Source: Methanosarcinaceae archaeon UBA470 | GTDB lineage: Archaea > Halobacteriota > Methanosarcinia > Methanosarcinales > Methanosarcinaceae | Assembly (NCBI GenBank): GCA_002508425.1 | Contig: DAKU01000062.1 | Location: 1 to 20,533, forward strand | DNA: 20,533 bases | Reading direction: 5' to 3' | In this document: in pieces, positions 1 to 6,963 of the stretch | Layout: every line of letters starts with the position of its first letter | How positions within the stretch are numbered: position 1 is the stretch's first letter | Notes under the pieces: model-generated | The model's database searches: none | The model's input: only the letters and a program-made list of their open reading frames with translations | What the model was told of the DNA's origin: nothing | Position numbers and translations under genes: made by a program

Positions 1-52
1 AATTTAACAAACGATTGAAAATGATATCTGTAAATGACTTGGAGGATCGATC

Positions 53-1411
53 ATGACAAAAGTACAATCAACCACTGAAGCAACCGTGTCTGTGGCTTCA
101 GAGTATCCACCCGGCCACACCAGTCTGTTTAAAGCAATGGGCGCAGACATTTTCGTGAATTATGGAAGTCGTGCTAATCTCTTCAAGGCTATAGGGCCAG
201 GTATCCTGGTAGCTTGTGCAGCTATTGGCGGTTCGCACTTGGTTTGGTCGACTCAGGCAGGAGCTTTATACGGCTGGAGTCTAATCAGTTTGATTCTGCT
301 AGCCAATCTTTTCAAGTACCCGTTCTTTCTGTACGGCCAGCGATACACAGCCGCTACTGGCGAAAGCCTCCTGGCAGGCTATAAACGACAGGGCATTGCC
401 TATGTTTACATCTTTCTTGGCATCAATATTCTAACAGGGATAATCAACACGGCAGGGGTTGCCATGCTCAGCGGTACGCTGTTTGCAGGTTACGGGTTTG
501 ATGGCAGCAATATTCCTGCTTTTACGGTTGGCATAATGGTTATTTGTGCAGCATTCATTCTTGTAGGACACTACAAGTTACTGGATAAAGCCGCCAAATT
601 AATAGTTGTCCTCTTCAGCGTGAGCACCCTGTTTGCACTGGGTTTGGCTTTTTCTCATGGCTCGGTAGCATCGCCGGACTTTGTCGGTCCCAGCGCCTGG
701 ACATGGCAGGCTTTTCCATTCCTAATAATGCTGCTGGGCTGGATGCCAGCGCCTATAGATCTGTCAGCATGGTCAAGTCTGTGGATGTTCAGCCGTGAAG
801 AAGAGACCGGTCATTTTGCCACAACTCGAGAGACATCCATTGATTTTTACGTCGGCTACATCGTAGCTGTCGTCATGGCTATAGCCTTTGTCGCACTCGG
901 CAAGCTCATTATGTTTGGATCCGGTCAAGAACTTGCTATGGGTGGAACTGCTTTCAGTCAGCAGTTGGTCAACCTGTACTCAGTCAATATTGGTGACTGG
1001 TCGAAACCGCTGATCCTAACTGCTGCCTTTTCCACCATGTTCAGTACCACCATGACCTGTGTTGATGGTTATCCGCGCTCTCTGGCCGCAAGTTGTACCT
1101 TGCTCAATGCCAGCTTTTCCAGGAGTTTCAAGAAAATCTTCCAGCTCACCATTATCCTTTCGGTACTTGCAGCTTGTATTATCGTGCTTTTCTTTGTCAG
1201 TAACCTGCTGCAACTGTTGAGTTTTGCTGCAATTGTAAGTTTTGTTACCTCGCCGATCCTAGCTTACATTAACTATAAGGTGATGAACGGCAGCAACGTG
1301 CCGGTTGAAGAGCGCCCCAGTCTTTTCCTTAAAGTGCTAAGCTGGGCAGGTCTGCTGTTCTTCCTGCTGATGACGATCGGATTTGTCTATGTAGAGTTCA
1401 TCAGAGTATGA
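53..1411 (+). CDS. Nramp-superfamily divalent metal transporter relative
   Basis: A 452-residue membrane protein with about eleven hydrophobic segments, resembling the Nramp (MntH/DMT1) superfamily of proton-coupled metal transporters. TM1 begins with the family-like GPGILVA (48-54), and residues 76-113 (GWSL, NLFKYPFF, ATGESLL) fit a divergent Nramp subgroup. The DPGN metal-binding motif expected in TM1 is replaced by IGGSH (58-62), and the MPH motif of TM6 by MPAP (231-234) before IDLSAW. The substrate may therefore not be Mn2+ or Fe2+; Mg2+ or another substrate is possible (inference). The start is supported by GGAGG at 41-45, seven bases before ATG 53. The gene stands alone on this strand in the visible part and ends at a hairpin. 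Family membership is fairly secure; substrate is unknown. Confidence 0.8.
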   Translation: MTKVQSTTEATVSVASEYPPGHTSLFKAMGADIFVNYGSRANLFKAIGPGILVACAAIGGSHLVWSTQAGALYGWSLISLILLANLFKYPFFLYGQRYTAATGESLLAGYKRQGIAYVYIFLGINILTGIINTAGVAMLSGTLFAGYGFDGSNIPAFTVGIMVICAAFILVGHYKLLDKAAKLIVVLFSVSTLFALGLAFSHGSVASPDFVGPSAWTWQAFPFLIMLLGWMPAPIDLSAWSSLWMFSREEETGHFATTRETSIDFYVGYIVAVVMAIAFVALGKLIMFGSGQELAMGGTAFSQQLVNLYSVNIGDWSKPLILTAAFSTMFSTTMTCVDGYPRSLAASCTLLNASFSRSFKKIFQLTIILSVLAACIIVLFFVSNLLQLLSFAAIVSFVTSPILAYINYKVMNGSNVPVEERPSLFLKVLSWAGLLFFLLMTIGFVYVEFIRV

Positions 1412-1412
1412 A

Positions 1413-1446
1413 GATGGCTGTAAGAATTAACAGCCTACATCCTTTT
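1413..1446 (+). terminator. Hairpin terminator after the Nramp-like gene
   Basis: Just after the stop codon, GGCTGT (1416-1421) pairs with ACAGCC (1430-1435) across an 8-base loop. GAT (1413-1415) can extend the stem with ATC (1439-1441) across a small bulge. A T-rich tract (CCTTTTCT) follows. The form fits a transcription terminator; function is inferred. Confidence 0.5.
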
Positions 1447-1716
1447 CTCCATAAAATCCTGTCAATTTTCTCGATAGTTTCCTTTGCTGTGTAATTCCTT
1501 CCCAGATAGTTCAAATGCTTCTAATAGTCCTTCCCGGTGTACCTTCCTGATCTGTCAGGATGATCGTACATCGCATCTCTCCTTCTACTTGTAGCACTAT
1601 CCAGTTCCCATAAACTGGGCATCACCATCGTAAATTCCAATACACTCCATTCCCTGCAATTACTATAAATGCTTTTAATATCGTTAGCAATTATGGAGAG
1701 AACAGTATTTCCATTC
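1447..1716. other. Intergenic region between convergent genes
   Basis: About 300 bases lie between the stop codons of the Nramp-like gene and the fusion gene. Apart from the hairpin at 1413-1446 I see only small inverted repeats: CCTGA/TCAGG at 1547-1560 and CCAGTT/AACTGG at 1601-1618. No convincing coding region or RNA gene is visible. An open frame at 1521-1808 on the minus strand overlaps the fusion gene and matches nothing I recognise. Confidence 0.5.
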
Positions 1717-3909
1717 TCATAGGTGGTGTATGTTTTCAGTCTTATCCACCAGCACAGCATCTGTGATGGCAACTTTTGCAGTGTACTCGTCAAGTTCGAT
1801 GACCTCAAATTCGCGGATCTCGATCTTCTTTTTATACATAGGTGCGTCTATTACGAAACTTTCGAACTCTCCGCCTTCACCTGCAACGTTGAGACCTATC
1901 TTCTCGTTAAGCTTCACAAGGCGTTCTATGTCGTTTTCCGTAATAATGCGCCCGACCCATTTGCTGTTTAGGCCGTAGGCTGCCACACTGCTGAAAATGA
2001 ACCTGAAACCCAGGGCAAGCAACTGCTTCATCTCCTTTTCCTGGTCGATATGCCACAGAGGAGAAAATACCTTGAGTCCCAGTTCATCGCATATCCGCTC
2101 GATCCGCTCCCGCTGGTAATTGGAGTACAGGGCTCCGGTAACAACTCCTTCTATGCCAAATTCCTGTTTGGCCCGAAGAATGGCCTTTTTCAGATCCTCC
2201 AGTTCGCTTTCCTTCTCTCCCAGGGTAATCTGCTCTATCAGAGGGATACCCATAGCCTCTGCCTGCAATTGCGCCAGGCCAATGTTAGGGGTATGGAACA
2301 TGTAAGAATCAGGATTGATGCTCTTTATGGTGATCAGGCACTCAATGGCATAGTTCTGCTGCTGCATGATGTACATGGCATAGTTGCTGTCCTTGCCTGA
2401 ACTGAACAGCACTCCCAGTTTCAGGTTAGGATAATCATAGAATTGTTTCAGGTAATTGGTTTTGGTTTCATACCCTGCTCTTCGGGTGAGCTTGTCGATG
2501 GCCTTATCGAACCGGCTGCCATACTGTGCTGCCTGTTTCTTCCTTTGGGTGAACTCTGCAGGTATACCAAGCCTTTCTCCTACTCTGCGCAGGATTAGCT
2601 TGTTCTCCTGTTCTTTTATCTTGAAAGCCGGAGGTATCTTAAGCCCATATTCCACGAACCTCCTGTCAAGATAAGGCACTCGCATCTCGATGTTGTTGTA
2701 CATGGATACAACATCGTCCCTGTAGGTGTTCTTCTCGTAGATCTTCAGAATATCGGCATAACAATCCCTGCTGATGTCAGTGGAACGTTTATGCCTGTCG
2801 TATCCGGCGAACAGCTCATCTGCCCCTGAGCCGGAGAACATCACACGCATTCCATCCTCTTTTGCCGCCTTGCAGGCAGTGTACATAGTCAGTGCCACAC
2901 CAACCTTTGGGACATTCGTATCCTCCACAAGTGGCACCACAGTCTTTAGGTACTCCTCCACCTGTTCCAGGTCGATCTGGTGCACCACAAGCTCCAGCTC
3001 GAGTGCTTCCGCCACCTTCTTTGCGTATTCTATGTCCGGAGGCTCCTGCACGTCTTTCAGGCCCGCACTGTAACATTTAAAATCCTTTCCAGGTACTTTC
3101 CCCATCTTCTTGCACATATAAGCCAGGATTGTGGAATCCAGGCCGCCGGAGAACAGTATCCCGAAGGGTTCGTCCGGAAACCGGATATTGACAGCATTTT
3201 CAAGCAATTGTTGCACTTGTTCTGCTATTTGCTCAAATGTGTCTTCATGCTGAGGGGATATGAAAAAGAAATTCCGGGTGTAACGTTCTAACGTTCCATT
3301 TTGGATATCGTAAGCCAGGATCTCCCTGGGGTTGAGTTCTTTTATATCCATATAGCCTGTAGCCTTCAATGCCTTTTTCTCAGAAGCAAAAGCAAAGCCC
3401 TCTGAAAGGCTATACCAGAGAGGCTTAAGACCGATGATGTCCCTTGCAATATAAACTACACCTCCCCACCAGTACACAAATGCAAAAACACCTCTGAGCA
3501 TGTCCAGAGTGTCGCTGATATTTCTCATCACTGCTGCGGGGTCTGAAGTATTCACATTGTCATCGTGCAGCCTTTGCTCTATGAGCTTTACAAGCATATC
3601 CGAATCATTGGAGGCATCGATATGGACTGATTCTGCCAGTTCCTTCCAGTTGTATATCTCGCAATTTGATGCAAAGATGCCTTCATAAACAAGCGGCTGT
3701 CTGGTAAAATTAACCATGGAGTGTAGGGTGTGGCCAATGATATTGCTCTCATGCGGAAGGTGCAGGTTCTCAGGAATATGCTCATATTCCACCCACCCGT
3801 TTCCTGCAGCTCCTGTCCCATCTTTTCCGCGATCTGCCAGTATATGCAAAGCCCTGAATGTAAGTTCAGCAGCGTTTTCCTTATTAAAAAAGCCAGTAAT
3901 GCCGCACAT
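1717..3909 (-). CDS. Fusion of AsnB-like glutamine amidotransferase/synthetase with Dph6-type diphthine-ammonia ligase
   Basis: A 730-residue protein with three domains. Residues 1-215 are a class II glutamine amidotransferase: Cys2 is the expected nucleophile (MCGITGF), with RGKDGTG at 27-33 and SNCEIYNW at 81-88. Residues 225-480 are an asparagine-synthetase-type PP-loop domain with SGGLDS (254-259), SGSGADELFAGY (359-370), RVPYLD (410-415) and RKKQAAQYGS (456-465). Residues 495-705 are a second PP-loop ATPase with SSGKDS (503-508), TGALYSNYQ (591-599) and GEGGEFESFV (677-686), the signature of the MJ0570/Dph6 family. Dph6 amidates diphthine on elongation factor 2 using ATP and ammonia. The fusion suggests that glutamine-derived ammonia feeds one or both synthetase domains (inference). 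ATG 3909 gives Cys2 after Met removal, which fixes the start. It lies 115 bases downstream of the small unknown gene at 4025-4426. Confidence 0.85.
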   Translation of the reverse strand: MCGITGFFNKENAAELTFRALHILADRGKDGTGAAGNGWVEYEHIPENLHLPHESNIIGHTLHSMVNFTRQPLVYEGIFASNCEIYNWKELAESVHIDASNDSDMLVKLIEQRLHDDNVNTSDPAAVMRNISDTLDMLRGVFAFVYWWGGVVYIARDIIGLKPLWYSLSEGFAFASEKKALKATGYMDIKELNPREILAYDIQNGTLERYTRNFFFISPQHEDTFEQIAEQVQQLLENAVNIRFPDEPFGILFSGGLDSTILAYMCKKMGKVPGKDFKCYSAGLKDVQEPPDIEYAKKVAEALELELVVHQIDLEQVEEYLKTVVPLVEDTNVPKVGVALTMYTACKAAKEDGMRVMFSGSGADELFAGYDRHKRSTDISRDCYADILKIYEKNTYRDDVVSMYNNIEMRVPYLDRRFVEYGLKIPPAFKIKEQENKLILRRVGERLGIPAEFTQRKKQAAQYGSRFDKAIDKLTRRAGYETKTNYLKQFYDYPNLKLGVLFSSGKDSNYAMYIMQQQNYAIECLITIKSINPDSYMFHTPNIGLAQLQAEAMGIPLIEQITLGEKESELEDLKKAILRAKQEFGIEGVVTGALYSNYQRERIERICDELGLKVFSPLWHIDQEKEMKQLLALGFRFIFSSVAAYGLNSKWVGRIITENDIERLVKLNEKIGLNVAGEGGEFESFVIDAPMYKKKIEIREFEVIELDEYTAKVAITDAVLVDKTENIHHL

Positions 3910-4024
3910 TTTTCTGTTCCTGTTGATTCCTTATCGGACCAGCAGGATAAATGCGGTTCCTTGCTAATAATCTATCGTATCTGATCTCCAGGCATCTAAG
4001 ATCCTGTGAGGAAAAGGTTCAGGA

Positions 4025-4426
4025 TCAAGGATTACAGTTAAACTGGACCCTTTCCTCGGGAGTTAATGATACATAGAACCTTAGGATGTCATCAGGATCT
4101 ATGTCTTCTGCGAGTTTGAACCCTCTCTCTGCACCAGCATTAAGGAACTTTTCTTCCTTTTCATGCTTCTTCATCATGAGTTCCCTTGCCTTCTCTTCAC
4201 TCATACCGGACATATCAACCTTTCTAAGCAATCCGATGTTGATGAAATTCTCTTCTATGTGCTTGTAAAGTTCATCTGCAGTCCGGCATTTTGGCTTTTC
4301 CTCCACCACTGTTTCTGTGTCCAGTAAAAAGATCTCTTCCCCATTCTCTTTTCTGTAGGACAAAGCAATCTTCTTCATTACTATATTGCCGTTCTCGCAA
4401 ACCACCATATTACGCTCAGGTCTCAT
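4025..4426 (-). CDS. Small hypothetical protein
   Basis: I do not recognise this 133-residue protein. It has no membrane segment or signal peptide. The N-terminal half (residues 15-45) looks like short beta strands, and the middle (about 48-95) is charged and probably helical, with many Lys and Glu. The start at ATG 4426 is supported by AGAGGT about eight bases upstream on the minus strand, which also argues that this is a real gene. It precedes the amidotransferase-Dph6 fusion in the same direction, with 115 bases between, so the two could be co-transcribed. No function is proposed. Confidence 0.7.
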   Translation of the reverse strand: MRPERNMVVCENGNIVMKKIALSYRKENGEEIFLLDTETVVEEKPKCRTADELYKHIEENFINIGLLRKVDMSGMSEEKARELMMKKHEKEEKFLNAGAERGFKLAEDIDPDDILRFYVSLTPEERVQFNCNP

Positions 4427-4637
4427 TTTTGTTACCTCTTGCTGGGCGTTTGATCAACTAGACCCTGGATGGATATACCACCATTCTTGTTCCAGCATCA
4501 GGTGAAAATCGCTTAAAATACTATTTAATGTTTTCTATGTTTGATTGTATAATACTTCTCATCATTATCATAGAACGGTTTTACACAGTTGTTTGCTTCT
4601 GTTCATACCGACAACTAAAATAATATTATTGTCAAAA
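4427..4637. promoter_or_regulatory. Divergent intergenic region, probable promoters
   Basis: This AT-rich gap separates the minus-strand hypothetical gene from the plus-strand phosphatidyltransferase. The segment around 4515-4525 (ACTATTTAATG, or CATTAAATAGT on the other strand) could serve as a TATA element for either gene. The palindrome TTGATCAA lies near 4450. Assignment is tentative. Confidence 0.3.
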
Positions 4638-5261
4638 TTGTATGAGATCAGCGAGGGATACATTATTCTCAATAAGTTAAAAAACACCATAAGGATATCC
4701 ATATTACCACTGGCCAAAGGAATACCTGTTTCTCCGAACATGCTTACAATTATAGGTCTTGCTGTAAGCATTGTAACAGCAATGATCTTTGCCAGAGGCT
4801 ATGTAGTGCTGGGTGGAGTGTTCATCCTTCTCAGCGGTATTTTTGATGTACTAGACGGTGCAGTGGCCAGAGCTTCAAATAGAATTACAGCCTTTGGAGC
4901 TGTATTGGATTCTGTATGTGATCGCTATGCAGATGGTATTATCTTTGTAGGTATTATTTATGGCCTGCTCAGCAGGAATATCGTGTCACATCAGCTGTTC
5001 TTAATCCCTGATTGGCTCTGGTGTTCTCTTGCACTTATTGGGTCGTATCTCGTAAGTTATACCAGGGCACGTTCAGAGGCAGCAGGTGCAAAATCCATGA
5101 ACATTGGCTTTGCAGAAAGACCAGAAAGGATGATACTTCTGGTCCTGGGTGCTTTCACAGGATATCTAGTTGCAGCAATTGTTTTGATAGTTGTTCTTAC
5201 CCATATCACTTCTTTGCAGAGGTTGATACAGGCAGAACGCTCTTTAAGGTTTGGAAGATAA
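4638..5261 (+). CDS. CDP-alcohol phosphatidyltransferase
   Basis: An integral membrane enzyme that transfers a phospho-alcohol from a CDP-linked lipid or head group, as in archaeal polar lipid synthesis (archaetidylinositol phosphate or archaetidylglycerol phosphate type). The family motif DGxxARx8GxxxDxxxD is complete: D73, G74, A77, R78, G87, D91 and D95, counting from TTG 4638. Four to six hydrophobic segments follow, and the length (207 residues) is normal. The start is unclear. ATG 4545 would add an unlikely 31-residue head. TTG 4638 has no ribosome binding site, while GAGGG at 4653-4657 sits seven bases before ATT 4665. ATG 4740 would cut into the conserved SPNMLTIIG segment. The exact alcohol cannot be told from sequence. 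Confidence 0.85.
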   Translation: MYEISEGYIILNKLKNTIRISILPLAKGIPVSPNMLTIIGLAVSIVTAMIFARGYVVLGGVFILLSGIFDVLDGAVARASNRITAFGAVLDSVCDRYADGIIFVGIIYGLLSRNIVSHQLFLIPDWLWCSLALIGSYLVSYTRARSEAAGAKSMNIGFAERPERMILLVLGAFTGYLVAAIVLIVVLTHITSLQRLIQAERSLRFGR

Positions 5262-5323
5262 AGCGTTATTTTTAATTGCGTAGTCTGTCATACTATAGCA
5301 ACTAACCCAACTGAGGATATACA

Positions 5324-5572
5324 ATGAGATATGAAGCTGATGTTATCATCGAATTAAAATCCGGTATGCTTGATCCGGAGGGCACTACTATTAAAAGAGC
5401 ACTGGAACATCTGGGATATACTCCGGAAAGCGTTAAAACTTCAAAGAAATACACCATTACACTTGAATCAAAGAACATCCATGATGCAAGAGAGAATGTG
5501 GAACAAATGTGCCAGAAGCTCATTGCAAATCCAATAATACACAATTATACAATTACTTTGAGGGAAATCTGA
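5324..5572 (+). CDS. purS: Phosphoribosylformylglycinamidine synthase subunit PurS
   Basis: An 82-residue protein of the usual PurS length, the small structural subunit joining PurQ and PurL in FGAM synthase, the fourth step of de novo purine synthesis. Recognisable features are the opening MRYEADVIIELKSGMLDPEG, followed by IKRALEHLGY (23-32) and the C-terminal NPIIHNYTITL. The start ATG 5324 has GAGG at 5313-5316. The stop codon overlaps the purQ start by one base (TGATG), so translation is probably coupled. purL is not in the window and must lie elsewhere. Confidence 0.95.
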   Translation: MRYEADVIIELKSGMLDPEGTTIKRALEHLGYTPESVKTSKKYTITLESKNIHDARENVEQMCQKLIANPIIHNYTITLREI

Positions 5573-6270
5573 TGACCATTGCCATTGTCCAGTTCGGCGG
5601 CAGTAACTGCGATCAGGATGTACTTCATGTCCTGAAAGATGTTGTGGGTCTGGATGCAAGACTTGTATGGTACAAAGAAGAAAACCTCTCAGGTTTTGAA
5701 GGCGTAGTGATCCCAGGCGGATTCTCTTACGGCGATTATCTCAGGGCCGGTGCTATAGCAGCTCGTACTCCAATAATGGAATCAGTGAAGAAACTGGCTG
5801 CGGAGGGGAAGCCCGTTCTTGGGATATGCAATGGCTTTCAGGTACTGACCGAATCTGGGCTGCTTGCAGGCGCTCTAACAACTAACATGTATCCCAAGTT
5901 TAGATGCCAGCCTACCTGCCTGCGTGTGGAAAGTACAGAAACTCCATTCACCTCCAGGTTTAGAAAAGGAGAAGTAGTAAGCATTCCCATAGCCCATATG
6001 GAAGGAAATTTTTATGCCAACGAGGCTACTCTGTCTCAGCTGGAGAACGATGATCTCGTAGTCTTCAGATATGTGGATGCAGAAGGCCATATTACTGATG
6101 AGGTAAACCCTAACGGTTCACAGGAGAATATCGCAGGGATTGTCAGCACTTCCCGAAATGTACTGGGTATGATGCCACATCCGGAAAGAGCTTCTGAGGA
6201 GATCCTGGGCTCAAAGGATGGTCTCAAAGTATTCCAGTCCATGGCAGATTGCATAACAGGTTCTGCCTGA
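5572..6270 (+). CDS. purQ: Phosphoribosylformylglycinamidine synthase subunit PurQ
   Basis: A 232-residue class I glutamine amidotransferase that releases ammonia from glutamine for PurL in FGAM synthesis. The nucleophile is Cys86 in GICNGFQ (84-90); the His203/Glu205 pair lies in MMPHPER. IPGGFSYGDYLRAG (47-60) is a further family signature. The start is ATG 5572, overlapping the purS stop, with GAGGG about eight bases upstream. An upstream ATG at 5509 in the same frame would lie inside purS and is rejected. The gene ends two bases before the stop codon of rnhB on the other strand. Confidence 0.95.
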   Translation: MTIAIVQFGGSNCDQDVLHVLKDVVGLDARLVWYKEENLSGFEGVVIPGGFSYGDYLRAGAIAARTPIMESVKKLAAEGKPVLGICNGFQVLTESGLLAGALTTNMYPKFRCQPTCLRVESTETPFTSRFRKGEVVSIPIAHMEGNFYANEATLSQLENDDLVVFRYVDAEGHITDEVNPNGSQENIAGIVSTSRNVLGMMPHPERASEEILGSKDGLKVFQSMADCITGSA

Positions 6271-6272
6271 AT

Positions 6273-6923
6273 CTATTTTCTTTTTAGTACATTCTCAGCG
6301 GTCTTCCAGGAATGCCTGACAAACTCTGGCAGAGTATCATGTTCCCTGCTCCAGTCCTCCAGGAACCGCTGTGTCTTTGGATCTGAAGGATAACCGCTAC
6401 CAAAATCAATGCCGATTTTCTTTCCAAGTTCTTTTATTAGTTCATCCCTTCTAACCTTAGCCACAATAGAAGCGGCTGATACTACGGGATATGTTGCATC
6501 CGCCTGGTGCTCAGAAACCACTGACAGTTCATTAGCTTTTTCAGGATACTTTTTTGCATATTGTGCTTTAAGGTTAGTCCCAAACCTTGCTGCATTCACA
6601 TCTGCAGCATCGACATAAGCCATATCAGGCTGTAATTCTTCAAGTACTCTTGAAAATCCTAGGACCATTATCTGATTCATGGTCATGACCTTACGCAGCT
6701 CATCTATCTGCGAGGGAGATACTTCAAAAATGAAGACCTTTTGTGCATATTTCCTTATCTGATGTGCTAGATGTTCTCTTTTCTTCGGTGCGAGTTTTTT
6801 GGAATCAGCTACTCCCAGGTTCTTTAGAGAATCTAGCTTTTCTTTATCAGCAAGTACTCCACCTATGCACATAGGACCAATCACAGGTCCCTTTCCGGCT
6901 TCATCTATTCCTGCTATCTTCAT
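6273..6923 (-). CDS. rnhB: Ribonuclease HII
   Basis: A 216-residue enzyme cutting the RNA strand of RNA/DNA hybrids and removing misinserted ribonucleotides. The four acidic catalytic residues are visible: Asp7 and Glu8 in GIDEAGKGP, Asp105 in AYVDAADV, and Asp142 in HQADATYPVVSAASIVAK. GSGYPSDPKT (176-184) carries the conserved tyrosine, Tyr178. Start ATG 6923 places the DEAGKG motif at residue 7, as is usual. It follows the T2SSF gene by 40 bases on the same strand and may be read through from the pilus operon, although TTTTATGCAT in the gap could be a weak TATA element. It converges with purQ with only two bases between the stop codons, leaving no room for a separate terminator. Confidence 0.95.
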   Translation of the reverse strand: MKIAGIDEAGKGPVIGPMCIGGVLADKEKLDSLKNLGVADSKKLAPKKREHLAHQIRKYAQKVFIFEVSPSQIDELRKVMTMNQIMVLGFSRVLEELQPDMAYVDAADVNAARFGTNLKAQYAKKYPEKANELSVVSEHQADATYPVVSAASIVAKVRRDELIKELGKKIGIDFGSGYPSDPKTQRFLEDWSREHDTLPEFVRHSWKTAENVLKRK

Positions 6924-6963
6924 CTTTTACTACAACCAGTGCAATGCATAAAAGTTGATATGG

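Noticed and set aside
1521..1808. 95-residue minus-strand open frame at the end of the fusion gene
   Set aside because: It overlaps the fusion gene in another frame, resembles no known family and lacks a ribosome binding site; it may be chance or decayed sequence.
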